Below are positions 1 through 9,148 of a stretch of DNA of 64,000 nt, in pieces (position 1 is the first letter of the stretch; each line of letters starts with the position of its first letter). Origin of the DNA: JAJYKN01 sp035516155 (GTDB taxonomy: Bacteria > Nitrospirota > UBA9217); assembly GCA_035516155.1 (NCBI GenBank), contig DATJAP010000029.1, forward strand, positions 30,059 through 94,058, read 5' to 3'. The notes under the pieces were generated by a model, which did no database searches, had not been told where the DNA came from, and was given only the letters and a program-made list of their open reading frames with translations. Made by a program: the position numbers and the translations under genes.

Positions 1-55
1 TTTTATAACGTCAGACAAGCGTTTCTCTTTTTTTCCGAGAGGCAATGGCACATTT

Positions 56-481
56 ATGATCGATATCAACGTATCACTCCTGATCCAGCTTGCCAATTTC
101 ATCGTTTTAATTATCATCCTGAACTTTATTCTTTTTAAGCCGATCCGGCAGACCATGCGGGAACGCGAGCAGGGTATCAGCTCGGCCTTGGGCGATGCAA
201 AGATCGCCCAGGAACGAATGCAAAAACTTCTCGATCAATACAACGATTCGCTAGCCGAGGCCAAGCAGAAATCCATGGCAACCTACAATGCGGTCTACCA
301 GCAGGGGCTTGATGCCCAGCGCGACTTGATTTCCGCCGAGCGCTCCAAAGCAGGAGAAGCGCTGGATAAGGCTCGAGCCGAGATTGCGTCTGCCTCGGAA
401 GCAGCACGAACCGACCTCAAGAAAGAAGCGGAGCGGCTCTCGCAGGAAATAACATCCAAGCTTCTCGGAAGGGCGGTGTAG
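56..481 (+). CDS. atpX: F-type ATP synthase F0 subunit b' (141 aa)
   Basis: One of two non-identical peripheral-stalk subunits that tie the F1 head to the F0 membrane sector. The N-terminus carries one hydrophobic helix (about residues 6-28) followed by LFKPIRQTMREREQGI, the typical b/b' junction, then a long charged helical region rich in Ala, Glu, Lys and Arg. It ends 2 bp before the GTG codon that opens the frame of the second b subunit and heads the operon b'-b-delta-alpha-gamma-beta-epsilon. Separate b' and b genes are known from photosynthetic bacteria and from Geobacter-like deltaproteobacteria, where a and c are often encoded elsewhere; neither lies in the 55 bp available upstream. 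The symbol follows Geobacter usage. Confidence 0.93.
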   Translation: MIDINVSLLIQLANFIVLIIILNFILFKPIRQTMREREQGISSALGDAKIAQERMQKLLDQYNDSLAEAKQKSMATYNAVYQQGLDAQRDLISAERSKAGEALDKARAEIASASEAARTDLKKEAERLSQEITSKLLGRAV

Positions 482-498
482 GGGTGAAGGATTCCAAG

Positions 499-1077
499 AT
501 GAAGAAGATCACGCTGATGTTCTTTGGCCTGGCTGGAATATTTCAGGCAGCCTGGGCCGTTGCCGAGGAAACGGGAGGCGAAGGCAAGAATGTAATGACG
601 TTCACCGGTGACTGGCTGCCGAGGCTCGTCAATTTCGGCATTATTGCGGCCGTTGTTATCTACTTTACGAGAAAACCGGTCCGCGATTTCTTCGCGAACC
701 GAACTGCCGAGATAGGCAAGGCGATGCAGGAGTCGAAGCAGATGCGGGAACGCGCTGTCGCGGCTCTCGCGGAGATGGAGCATAAGATAAAGGATCTGGA
801 AGCGGAAACAAACCGGATGATCGCCGAATCTCAGGCACGCGGCGAAAAAGACAGGCAAGCGCTCGTTGAGGAAGGCAAAAAAATCGCCCAGGACGTGCAG
901 AACCAAGTCAAGCTTGGCGTTGAAATCGAGGTACAGAAGGCCAAGACGGCGCTCGCCGTCGAAGCTGCTGTGCTGTCGCTCGACCTTGCGGAGAACCGGA
1001 TCAAGGAAAAAATCGGCAGCCAGGACCATGAGCGCATTGTGAAGGAGTATATTTCCAAGGTTGGAGGCAAAGCGTGA
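499..1077 (+). CDS. atpF: F-type ATP synthase F0 subunit b (192 aa)
   Basis: Second peripheral-stalk subunit. ATG 499 is chosen over an in-frame GTG at 484 because AAGGA lies 7 nt upstream. The N-terminus begins MKKITLMFFGLAGIFQAAWA, which resembles a signal peptide, followed by a second hydrophobic stretch (LVNFGIIAAVVIYFTRKPVRDFF) that is the real membrane anchor and b-subunit signature, then a long charged coiled coil. An extra signal-like segment ahead of the anchor is seen in b subunits of several deltaproteobacteria. The 3' end overlaps atpH by 4 bp, which suggests translational coupling. Confidence 0.93.
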   Translation: MKKITLMFFGLAGIFQAAWAVAEETGGEGKNVMTFTGDWLPRLVNFGIIAAVVIYFTRKPVRDFFANRTAEIGKAMQESKQMRERAVAALAEMEHKIKDLEAETNRMIAESQARGEKDRQALVEEGKKIAQDVQNQVKLGVEIEVQKAKTALAVEAAVLSLDLAENRIKEKIGSQDHERIVKEYISKVGGKA

Positions 1078-1610
1078 TCGGAACCGTCGCAAAGAGGTAT
1101 GCCAGGGCCCTCGTAGAGCTTGCCGATTCTAAGAGCTCCACCGAGAAGACCAAAGCGGATTTCGCGGCATTTGTCGCCGCAGTTGACGCGGTGCCTGCCA
1201 TGCAAAAGCTGTTTTCCAGCCCCGTATTTACCCCCGAGAACAAAAAAACGGTTATCAAGGAGCTGTCCGCTAAATTGAACATGCAACCGTTAAGTCAGCG
1301 GTTCGTCGAACATCTGGCTGAAACAGGCAGAATCAGGTACGTCAACGACGTCTATGAGGCTTTTCTGGCGATCCTGTCGGAGAAGCAGAATCGCGCCGCC
1401 GTGCGTCTCACGACGGCGACCACGATTAACAACGGCGATTTGGCGGACATCAAGAAGAAGTTGGAAACGCTGACCGGCAAGCAGGTAGACATCGACGCAA
1501 AGGTGGATGCGTCACTCATCGGCGGCGCCAAAGCGCAGATTGGAAGCACGATTTATGACGGATCCATCAAGAACCAGCTCAGCAAGATGCGCACACGATT
1601 GACGAATTAG
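1074..1610 (+). CDS. atpH: F-type ATP synthase subunit delta (178 aa)
   Basis: Delta subunit (OSCP homologue), which joins the stalk to the top of the alpha3beta3 head. It starts with GTG inside a GTGA overlap with the b gene. The N-terminal motif GTVAKRYARALVELA is diagnostic, and the C-terminus has the usual VDASLIGGAKAQIGSTIYDGSI segment (normally GGxxxxIGDxxxDGSV). Length matches the family. A gap of about 100 bp, containing a small repeat-like sequence, separates it from atpA. Confidence 0.95.
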   Translation: MIGTVAKRYARALVELADSKSSTEKTKADFAAFVAAVDAVPAMQKLFSSPVFTPENKKTVIKELSAKLNMQPLSQRFVEHLAETGRIRYVNDVYEAFLAILSEKQNRAAVRLTTATTINNGDLADIKKKLETLTGKQVDIDAKVDASLIGGAKAQIGSTIYDGSIKNQLSKMRTRLTN

Positions 1611-1620
1611 AAAAAACCGC

Positions 1621-1697
1621 AGACGTCAGAAGTCGGAAGACAGAAGATCGGAATGCCCGGAGATGGTACCTGTCCTCTGTCCTCTGTCATCTGATCA
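1621..1697. repeat. Imperfect inverted AGAAG/CTTCT-type intergenic sequence
   Basis: The atpH-atpA gap holds a purine-rich left arm (GTCAGAAGTCGGAAGACAGA) and a pyrimidine-rich right arm (tgtcctctgtcctctgtcatctg) that can pair imperfectly. Low-complexity repeats of this style recur in intergenic regions of some bacterial genomes. It may be a dispersed repeat or a processing hairpin; only one copy was noticed in this window. Confidence 0.3.
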
Positions 1698-1710
1698 AAG
1701 GAGTTAAACG

Positions 1711-3219
<1,509 letters not shown>

Positions 3220-3280
3220 TCTTCGGTCTAAGGCGAATGAAATGAGGGGACCCGAAACTCGAACCTAAAGTAGGTCATAC

Positions 3281-4147
3281 ATGCCCAGCTTAAGAGACAT
3301 TAAAAGAAAAATAACAAGTGTCAAGAAGACCCAGCAGATCACAAAGGCCATGAAAATGGTGGCTGCGGCAAAGCTCCGCCGCGCCCAGGAACGCGTGATC
3401 GCAGCGCGTCCCTACTCGCGCAAGATGCTCGCGGTGATCGCGAACCTCGCGGGCCGGGTCGAACGGGCGCAGCACGTCCTACTTGCCAAACGGGAACCCA
3501 AGCGGGTAAAGCTTATGGTGCTCACCTCTGACCGGGGTCTCTGCGGCGCATACAACACCAATATCCTGCGTAAAGCCGTCGAAGCAATCAGACAGTTTAA
3601 GGCTGAAGGCAAGGACGTTAAGGTCAATGTAGTCGGCAGAAAGGGCCGCGATTTCTTCCGGAAACGTTCCGCCTTCACGCTGGGCAAGGTTTGGTCTGAC
3701 CTTGGCATGATCGACTATGACAAGGCCGCTGATGTTGGAAAAAACATTGTCGAGCGTTTTTCCGCAGGCGAAACCGACGAAGTCTATCTTCTTTATAACG
3801 AGTTCAAGAGCGTTATACAGCAGAAAGTGACGCTCGAGAAACTTCTGCCCGTGGAACCGCCTGCTGAGGCGGATCCTTTCATGGCCGCTGTCGATTATCT
3901 CTATGAACCGTCAGCAGAGGCGATTTTGGGCTCCATCCTGCCGAAACACATTGAGGTACAGGTCTACCGGGCGATGCTGGAAAGCCAGGCGAGTGAGATG
4001 GGTGCTCGTATGACCGCAATGGACTCCGCCACTCGGAACGCCAAGGACATGATCGAGAGCTTAACGCTGAAGTTCAACAAGCAGCGCCAGGCTGCAATCA
4101 CAAAGGAAATCTCCGAAATAGTCGGAGGCGCGGAAGCGTTAAAATAG
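3281..4147 (+). CDS. atpG: F-type ATP synthase subunit gamma (288 aa)
   Basis: Central rotor shaft that couples proton flow in F0 to catalysis in F1. The N-terminal coiled coil carries MPSLRDIKRKITSVKKTQQI followed by TKAMKMVAAAKLRRAQ. The Rossmann-like middle has LTSDRGLCGAYNTNI, and the C-terminal helix has the signature MTAMDSATRNAKDMI. Length fits the family, and it lies between alpha and beta. Confidence 0.97.
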   Translation: MPSLRDIKRKITSVKKTQQITKAMKMVAAAKLRRAQERVIAARPYSRKMLAVIANLAGRVERAQHVLLAKREPKRVKLMVLTSDRGLCGAYNTNILRKAVEAIRQFKAEGKDVKVNVVGRKGRDFFRKRSAFTLGKVWSDLGMIDYDKAADVGKNIVERFSAGETDEVYLLYNEFKSVIQQKVTLEKLLPVEPPAEADPFMAAVDYLYEPSAEAILGSILPKHIEVQVYRAMLESQASEMGARMTAMDSATRNAKDMIESLTLKFNKQRQAAITKEISEIVGGAEALK

Positions 4148-4230
4148 GAATTTTTTGGAAATTGAATAGTGCGCGTTGAAATTTGACGTTCTATTTTTCA
4201 ATCTCCATTTTACAACGAAAATTTTTCAAT

Positions 4231-4249
4231 CGGCATGCCTGCCATGCCG
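4231..4249 (+). promoter_or_regulatory. Perfect 7-bp hairpin ahead of the atpD ribosome binding site
   Basis: CGGCATG and CATGCCG are perfect complements around a 5-nt loop, ending about 15 nt before the atpD start and just before the purine-rich GGGGG binding site. AT-rich imperfect inverted segments (TTGAATAG ... CTATTTTTCAAT) lie just upstream in the 117-bp gamma-beta gap. It could stabilise the beta message end or tune its translation; this is inferred from position only. Confidence 0.35.
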
Positions 4250-4264
4250 CAACAGGGGGTTACA

Positions 4265-5686
4265 ATGAGCACAGGGAAAATAGTACAGGTGATGGGCGCT
4301 GTGGTGGACTGCGAGTTCCCCGTCGGAAACCTTCCCCATCTGATGAACGCGCTCAGGATTGATCAGGCCGAAGACAAGAACGTCGGCACGCCGGAGACGC
4401 ATCTGACACTTGAAGTTGCGCTCCATCTGGGCGAAAACCGGGTGCGTACGGTGGCCATGTCGTCGACAGACGGTCTTATGCGCGGTATGAAGGTAACCGA
4501 CACCGGCAAGGCCATTTCCATGCCGGTCGGCAAGGAAGTGCTCGGCCGCATCATGAACGTCATCGGCGAGCCTGTGGACGAGATCGGACCGATCGCGACC
4601 AAGGACACTCTGCCCATCCACCGGTCAGCTCCGATGCTGGAAGAACTCGATCCTACAAAGCAGCTCTTCGAAACAGGCATCAAAGTCATTGACCTCTTGG
4701 CGCCGTACACCAAAGGCGGCAAGACGGGCCTCTTCGGCGGCGCGGGTGTGGGGAAAACCGTGATCATCATGGAGCTCATCAACAACGTGGCCAAACAACA
4801 TGGAGGTTACTCCGTGTTCGCGGGCGTGGGAGAACGGACTCGTGAAGGAAACGATCTCTGGACCGAGATGAAGGAGTCCGGCGTTATCAACAGAACGGCG
4901 CTGGTTTACGGACAGATGAACGAGCCGCCGGGAGCGCGCCTACGCGTCGCGCTGTCCGCCCTTACCGTTGCGGAGTATTTCCGCGACACCATGGGCCAGG
5001 ACGTGCTTCTCTTCGTTGACAACATATTCCGTTTTACTCAGGCCGGCTCTGAAGTGTCAGCACTTCTTGGCCGTATGCCGTCGGCCGTGGGCTATCAGCC
5101 TACTCTCGGTACGGAAATGGGCACTCTGCAGGAGCGCATCACCTCCACGAAGAAGGGCTCGATCACCTCGGTGCAGGCCATCTACGTTCCCGCGGACGAC
5201 CTGACCGATCCGGCCCCAGCAACAGCTTTCGCGCACCTTGACGCGACGACGGTGCTTTCGCGCCAGATCTCGGAACTCGGCATCTATCCCGCTGTCGACC
5301 CGCTCGATTCAACATCTCGTCTCATGGATCCTCATGTGATCGGTGAAGAGCACTACGACGTCGCGCGCAGGGTGCAGCTTGTTCTCCAGAGGTACAAGGA
5401 ACTTCAGGACATCATCGCCATCCTTGGTATGGATGAACTCTCCGACGAGGACAAACTTGCCGTGTCGCGCGCAAGAAAGATCCAGCGCTTCCTGTCGCAG
5501 CCCTTCCAGGTGGCGGAAGCCTTCACTGGCACGCCGGGTAAATATGTCCCCCTTAAGGAGACCATCAAAGGGTTCAAGGAAGTTGTCGAGGGCAGGATGG
5601 ATGACATCCCTGAGCAGGCATTTTACATGGTCGGCCCCGTCGAGGATGTTTTCGTGAAAGCGGAACAACTCGGATACAAACGTTAA
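4265..5686 (+). CDS. atpD: F-type ATP synthase subunit beta (473 aa)
   Basis: Catalytic subunit of F1. It carries the P-loop GGAGVGKTV, the segment GERTREGNDLW, the Walker B region DVLLFVDNIFRFTQAGSEVS, and the catch-loop and C-terminal region ending PVEDVFVKAEQLG. An upstream in-frame ATG at 4235 sits inside the hairpin. ATG 4265 (MSTGKIVQVMGAVVD) is preferred because it has a GGGGG site about 7 nt upstream and matches the usual beta N-terminus. Confidence 0.98.
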   Translation: MSTGKIVQVMGAVVDCEFPVGNLPHLMNALRIDQAEDKNVGTPETHLTLEVALHLGENRVRTVAMSSTDGLMRGMKVTDTGKAISMPVGKEVLGRIMNVIGEPVDEIGPIATKDTLPIHRSAPMLEELDPTKQLFETGIKVIDLLAPYTKGGKTGLFGGAGVGKTVIIMELINNVAKQHGGYSVFAGVGERTREGNDLWTEMKESGVINRTALVYGQMNEPPGARLRVALSALTVAEYFRDTMGQDVLLFVDNIFRFTQAGSEVSALLGRMPSAVGYQPTLGTEMGTLQERITSTKKGSITSVQAIYVPADDLTDPAPATAFAHLDATTVLSRQISELGIYPAVDPLDSTSRLMDPHVIGEEHYDVARRVQLVLQRYKELQDIIAILGMDELSDEDKLAVSRARKIQRFLSQPFQVAEAFTGTPGKYVPLKETIKGFKEVVEGRMDDIPEQAFYMVGPVEDVFVKAEQLGYKR

Positions 5687-5754
5687 CTGCTGAACGAGAG
5701 CGTGAACTCGGGCAACACTAAACGAAATTGAGCGCTGAGGATTGGAAAAAAAAC

Positions 5755-6183
5755 ATGGTCGCAGAAAAAGGGAAAATGCTCCTCGAGATCGTTGCGCCAA
5801 GCCGCCAAGTATTGCGGTCGGAGCACGTGGACGAGGTGATCGCACCGGGCAGCGAGGGTGAGTTCGGAGTGCTGCCCGGCCATACGCCATTCCTGACAAC
5901 ACTCAAGGTCGGGATGCTTTCATACCGGGAAAAAACTGAGTGGCACCACCTGGCAGTGGAGTGGGGCTATGCTGAGGTTGGACCAGATCGCGTCGCCATC
6001 CTGGCTGAGGGAGCTGATCGAGCGTCAGAGATCGATATTTCCGAAGCGCGACTCGCCAAGGAGCGCGCCGAGAAGGCGCTGAGTGAAAAGCTCGACAAGA
6101 AAGATTATGAAAAAGCCCGCATCGAGCTGCTCAGGGCAATAATCCGCATTCAGGTTGCCGAGAAGCACGGTGGCAAATTATAA
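5755..6183 (+). CDS. atpC: F-type ATP synthase subunit epsilon (142 aa)
   Basis: Inhibitory and assembly subunit at the foot of the rotor. The N-terminal beta-sandwich has LEIVAPSRQVLRSEHVDEV and GSEGEFGVLPGHTPFLTTLK, the classic epsilon signature; the C-terminal helical hairpin is complete (EARLAKERAEKAL onward). The frame extends upstream to a TTG at 5728, and an internal ATG lies at 5776. ATG 5755 is the most likely start but is not proven. It is the last gene before the terminator. Confidence 0.93.
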   Translation: MVAEKGKMLLEIVAPSRQVLRSEHVDEVIAPGSEGEFGVLPGHTPFLTTLKVGMLSYREKTEWHHLAVEWGYAEVGPDRVAILAEGADRASEIDISEARLAKERAEKALSEKLDKKDYEKARIELLRAIIRIQVAEKHGGKL

Positions 6184-6212
6184 TCGGCTTGTGCCCTATC
6201 GCGTTCCTTGCT

Positions 6213-6243
6213 AAAAGGCAGCCCTCATGGAGGTCTGCCTTTT
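6213..6243 (+). terminator. Rho-independent terminator of the atp operon
   Basis: AAAAGGCAG and CTGCCTTTT form a perfect 9-bp stem around a loop of about 13 nt, ending in a short T run, 30 bp after the epsilon stop. It separates the operon from the perR promoter. Confidence 0.8.
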
Positions 6244-6272
6244 ATGTTTAATGGGGAGCAGCGACAAACTCC

Positions 6273-6310
6273 TTGACAATAGCGATTAAATCAGATTATA
6301 ATGATTCTAA
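6273..6310 (+). promoter_or_regulatory. perR promoter with overlapping Per box
   Basis: TTGACA (6273-6278) and TATAAT (6297-6302) are both consensus, 18 bp apart. The -10 element lies inside TTATAATGATTCTAA (6296-6310), which matches the Per-box consensus TTATAATNATTATAA at every fixed position but one. A repressor bound here would block the -10 directly, so the downstream PerR-type gene is very probably autoregulated and responsive to peroxide. The promoter also covers an upstream in-frame ATG at 6301, ruling that codon out as the start for this transcript. Confidence 0.85.
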
Positions 6311-6315
6311 ATGAG

Positions 6316-6750
6316 ATGAATGCCATTCAAACAAAACAAGAGCGGACAAAAGGCGCCGGTGTTCGTTTTAAACGGACCCCGCAGCGGCTGGCGATTCTTG
6401 AGTATCTAGAGGGGAATACGTCGCACCCGTCAGCGGAAGAAATATTTCGGGCGGTATCGGCTAAGTATCAATCCATGTCATTTGCCACCGTTTACAATAC
6501 CATCCATACGCTTATGAAGGCCGGGGTGCTCAGAGAACTTACCATCGATCCCGAACGAAAGCGTTACGATCCCGACACCAGCGGTCACCACCATCTGATC
6601 TGCATGTCTTGTGGTAAGATAATCGATGTCCCGGAAAAAATCCATGTTGATCTCCCGAATTCGATGCAGGAGGACTTTACCATCTTGGGAAACCACATCG
6701 AATTTTACGGGCATTGCTCATCATGCAGGAAAAGAAGGAAAACGTCGTAA
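6316..6750 (+). CDS. perR: PerR-type peroxide-responsive Fur family repressor (144 aa)
   Basis: Metal-dependent repressor. The N-terminal winged helix has RFKRTPQRLAILEYL and the recognition region MSFATVYNTIHTLMKAGVL. The C-terminal dimerisation domain has RYDPDTSGHHHLICMSCGK, and two CxxC pairs (C96/C99 and C134/C137) make the structural zinc site. The Asp in RYDPDTSGHHH sits where PerR proteins place an iron ligand, and the Per box on its promoter supports PerR over Fur or Zur. ATG 6316 is used since the ATG at 6301 is inside the -10; the transcript leader would then be only a few nucleotides, so the start is uncertain. fprA follows 65 bp downstream without a clear promoter. Confidence 0.88.
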   Translation: MNAIQTKQERTKGAGVRFKRTPQRLAILEYLEGNTSHPSAEEIFRAVSAKYQSMSFATVYNTIHTLMKAGVLRELTIDPERKRYDPDTSGHHHLICMSCGKIIDVPEKIHVDLPNSMQEDFTILGNHIEFYGHCSSCRKRRKTS

Positions 6751-6815
6751 TCCCGCCGGCCCGATGCCGCGACATTATCATCTGATCAGTGAAAAAAATT
6801 GCAGGAGGCTTTTTC

Positions 6816-8072
6816 ATGCGAGCATTAGAAATTAAACCAGGGATTCATTGGGTGGGAGCAATCGACTGGGCGGTTCGGGATTTTCACGGCTACATCACCC
6901 CGAACGGGACGTCTTACAACAACTACCTGATTCTTGACCAGCATGTTACACTCGTTGATACGGTGAAGCACGATTTCAGCGAGTATACCCTGGAATCAAT
7001 CCGCAGCCTCGTAGACCCGGGAAAAATCAAAAACATCATCATCAACCACATCGAGAACGACCACATGTCGAGCATCGATCGCATCATGGAACTCACGCCG
7101 CAAGCCACAATCTATATTACCGCCCGCGGGAAGAAGGGGCTCGATCGCTTCTTTAATACGTCGCGTTGGAACTTTAAGATCGTCAAAACCGGGGACACCT
7201 TGAGTACGGGCGCCAAAACGATCACCTTTCTCGAGACCCCGATGCTCCACTGGCCCGATTCAATGATGAGCTATGTGAAGGAAGATAAGCTTCTCTTCAG
7301 CCAGGACGCCTTCGGCCAGCATCTTGCATCCTCGGCGCGGTTTGACGATGAGTACTGTGATCAATTTTCCATGATTGGACTTGAGCATGCGGTAAGGGAT
7401 TACTACGCGAATATTCTCATGCCGTTCGGTACGCTCGTGAAGGCGAAGCTCGCCGAAATCAAGAAACTGGGTATCGAAATATCCATGATCGCACCTGATC
7501 ACGGCGTGATATGGAGACAGGACCCTGGAAAGATACTTCAAATGTACCTTGATATGGCGAACGATAAAGCCGACCTGAGGGTCGTCGTCGTTTACGATAC
7601 GATGTGGCAAAGCACGGAACACATGACTATGCCGATCATGCAGGGCATACGGTCGGTCGGCGTCGATGCGGAGGTCATGAAACTGCGCGCCACTCCGATG
7701 AGCCGGGCGATTAAGAGGGTATGGGAATCCCGGGCCATGCTGGTAGGCACGCCGACGCTGAATAACATCATGTTCCCCAGTGTTGCCGAGTTTCTCACGC
7801 ACCTCCGAGGACTTAGGCCCAAAAACCGGCTGGCGGGTGCCTTCGGAAGTTTCGGCTGGGGTGGCGGCGCGGTGAAGGAAGCTTATGCCGAATTCAAGAG
7901 AATGGGACTCGATACGGTGGAACCAGGTATTGAAGTAATGTACCGGCCGTCCGCAGAGGATGAATTGAAGTGCTTCGAATTCGGAAAACAATTCGCGGAA
8001 AAAACCAAAGAATACCACAAAAAGTTTGACGGTGATTCCGCGGCATCCTGCCATTCGCAGTCTAATTTCTAA
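6816..8072 (+). CDS. fprA: Flavo-diiron protein, oxygen or NO reductase (418 aa)
   Basis: Cytoplasmic flavo-diiron protein that reduces O2 to water and/or NO to N2O, taking electrons from rubredoxin. The metallo-beta-lactamase-fold domain carries H78-x-E80-x-D82-H83 (NHIENDHMSS) plus downstream ligands around PMLHWPDS and SQDAFG. From about residue 252 a flavodoxin-like FMN domain follows (VVVVYDTMWQSTEHM, GTPTLNN, AFGSFGWGGGAVKE). ATG 6816 has AGGAGG upstream; an in-frame GTG at 6789 does not. The setting, behind perR and ahead of rubredoxin, is the usual anaerobe oxygen-scavenging arrangement. Confidence 0.95.
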   Translation: MRALEIKPGIHWVGAIDWAVRDFHGYITPNGTSYNNYLILDQHVTLVDTVKHDFSEYTLESIRSLVDPGKIKNIIINHIENDHMSSIDRIMELTPQATIYITARGKKGLDRFFNTSRWNFKIVKTGDTLSTGAKTITFLETPMLHWPDSMMSYVKEDKLLFSQDAFGQHLASSARFDDEYCDQFSMIGLEHAVRDYYANILMPFGTLVKAKLAEIKKLGIEISMIAPDHGVIWRQDPGKILQMYLDMANDKADLRVVVVYDTMWQSTEHMTMPIMQGIRSVGVDAEVMKLRATPMSRAIKRVWESRAMLVGTPTLNNIMFPSVAEFLTHLRGLRPKNRLAGAFGSFGWGGGAVKEAYAEFKRMGLDTVEPGIEVMYRPSAEDELKCFEFGKQFAEKTKEYHKKFDGDSAASCHSQSNF

Positions 8073-8179
8073 TCCCACAGCATAAAATTCTTCATAGGCA
8101 GGTAGTCGCAGCAAAGAGGATAGTTCAACGCGGGCAGATTGAAGGATTTGCCTTTTCGATCCCTACGGAGGAGACGGAT

Positions 8180-8308
8180 ATGTGGCGATGCATGGTGTGC
8201 GGGTATATTTATGATGATGCAAAAGAAGGAACAAAGTTCGAGGATCTTCCCGATGATTGGAGTTGCCCTGTCTGCAATGCACCTAAAGATGCTTTCGTAA
8301 GGATCTGA
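8180..8308 (+). CDS. Rubredoxin-like protein, short form (42 aa)
   Basis: Reads MWRCMVCGYIYDDAKEGTKF then EDLPDDWSCPVCNAPKDAFV. The two knuckles CMVCGY and CPVCNA give the four cysteines for one iron. At 42 residues it is shorter than the usual 52-54 because the loop between the knuckles is shortened, as in some Desulfovibrio-type rubredoxins. GGAGGAG lies just upstream. As the neighbour of the flavo-diiron protein it is the expected electron donor. Confidence 0.9.
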   Translation: MWRCMVCGYIYDDAKEGTKFEDLPDDWSCPVCNAPKDAFVRI

Positions 8309-8373
8309 CATGAACACACATTGCAGGGAATCGCAAGGCGGCCAGGGTTCTGTCTTCGGCCCCCCTTTTTCGT

Positions 8374-8402
8374 TTGACAGCGTCACGGGTCCACACTATA
8401 AT
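8374..8402 (+). promoter_or_regulatory. Consensus sigma-70-type promoter
   Basis: TTGACA (8374-8379) and TATAAT (8397-8402) with a 17-bp spacer, all consensus. It lies within an open frame that begins at 8310, suggesting that the true product begins downstream, probably at ATG 8436. Confidence 0.65.
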
Positions 8403-8435
8403 TCACAACAATGGGATTCTACGGTTAAACAGCGA

Positions 8436-8633
8436 ATGTTGCCTACGGCAGATAAGCGGGTTATCCGTGTCAAAGCCTGGTCTGGCGGCGAGTGGATCGT
8501 TCTGCAGGGGGCGGCATCGCTAGCCGAAGTTCCGCTCTCCGCCATTATTATCCGCAATGGCCGCGTGAGCGGAACGTTCATGGACCTCGCTAGGGACATT
8601 CCGGAGCAATTCGGCAATCTGCTAGAACTCTAG
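8436..8633 (+). CDS. Small conserved-looking protein of unknown function (65 aa)
   Basis: Not recognised. The frame is open from an ATG at 8310, 1 bp after the rubredoxin stop, but the first 42 codons look non-coding (low-complexity, unpatterned) and contain a consensus promoter, so ATG 8436 is preferred. The product reads MLPTADKRVIRVKAWSGGEW and ends MDLARDIPEQFGNLLEL. Alternating hydrophobic residues in the middle suggest a small beta-rich fold. If the longer form is translated it would be coupled to rubredoxin. Confidence 0.4.
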   Translation: MLPTADKRVIRVKAWSGGEWIVLQGAASLAEVPLSAIIIRNGRVSGTFMDLARDIPEQFGNLLEL

Positions 8634-9148
8634 TGGGCCGGCATCAAGAAACACCGCACCGTCAGGGACATCGGGCCTCGCCAAGGCAACAGAGATTAAA
8701 CGCGATCGAGCTGCCAGAAGCCGAACTTGGCAGGCGCTTCGTTCAGCTCCAGCAAAGAGGCTGCCATCTAACGCCGGCCCGGGATGAAAATATCAAGAAG
8801 GAACTGCTCTAGTACGACCTGCTCGAGACGCAGCATAAGAGCATCCAGGGTGAGATTGTTTCTCTTGGCAGTCTCACGGGTCAATCGTCTGACCCAGATA
8901 CTTTCAAATCACGCAATCCGAGAGTCGACGGCAGCGGTCATCACCATTCAGAATCATTTGAGAGGAAAGACCAAACCAGGCGAGGATGATATTCTGCTGA
9001 CTCGGCGGGTTGTCCGGGCTGTCGATATGCTTTGAATCCGAATGCGCAACCGTATTATTACCGGAGATGATGCCACTTCAGCTTCAGGGAGAATGGTCTA
9101 ATTCTGCGTCCCTCGTAAACCGGTGCTCGTGTAACCGCTTGACTGTTT
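8634..9148 (+). other. Gene-poor stretch with possible decayed reading frames
   Basis: A GTG at 8633 overlaps the previous stop and opens 59 codons ending in TAG at 8810-8812 (ending RDENIKKELL). The frame beyond that stop stays protein-like for some codons (YDLLETQHKSIQGEIVSL). In another frame, 8925-9035 ends RGKTKPGEDDILLTRRVVRA and also looks protein-like. Together this may be one small gene broken by a nonsense change and a frameshift, but no family was recognised. Confidence 0.2.

Noticed and set aside
6301..6315. Longer start for the PerR-type gene at ATG 6301
   Set aside because: This ATG overlaps the consensus -10 element, so the transcript would begin after it.
6789..6815. GTG start at 6789 for the flavo-diiron protein
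   Set aside because: No ribosome binding site; ATG 6816 has AGGAGG at good spacing and matches the family N-terminus.
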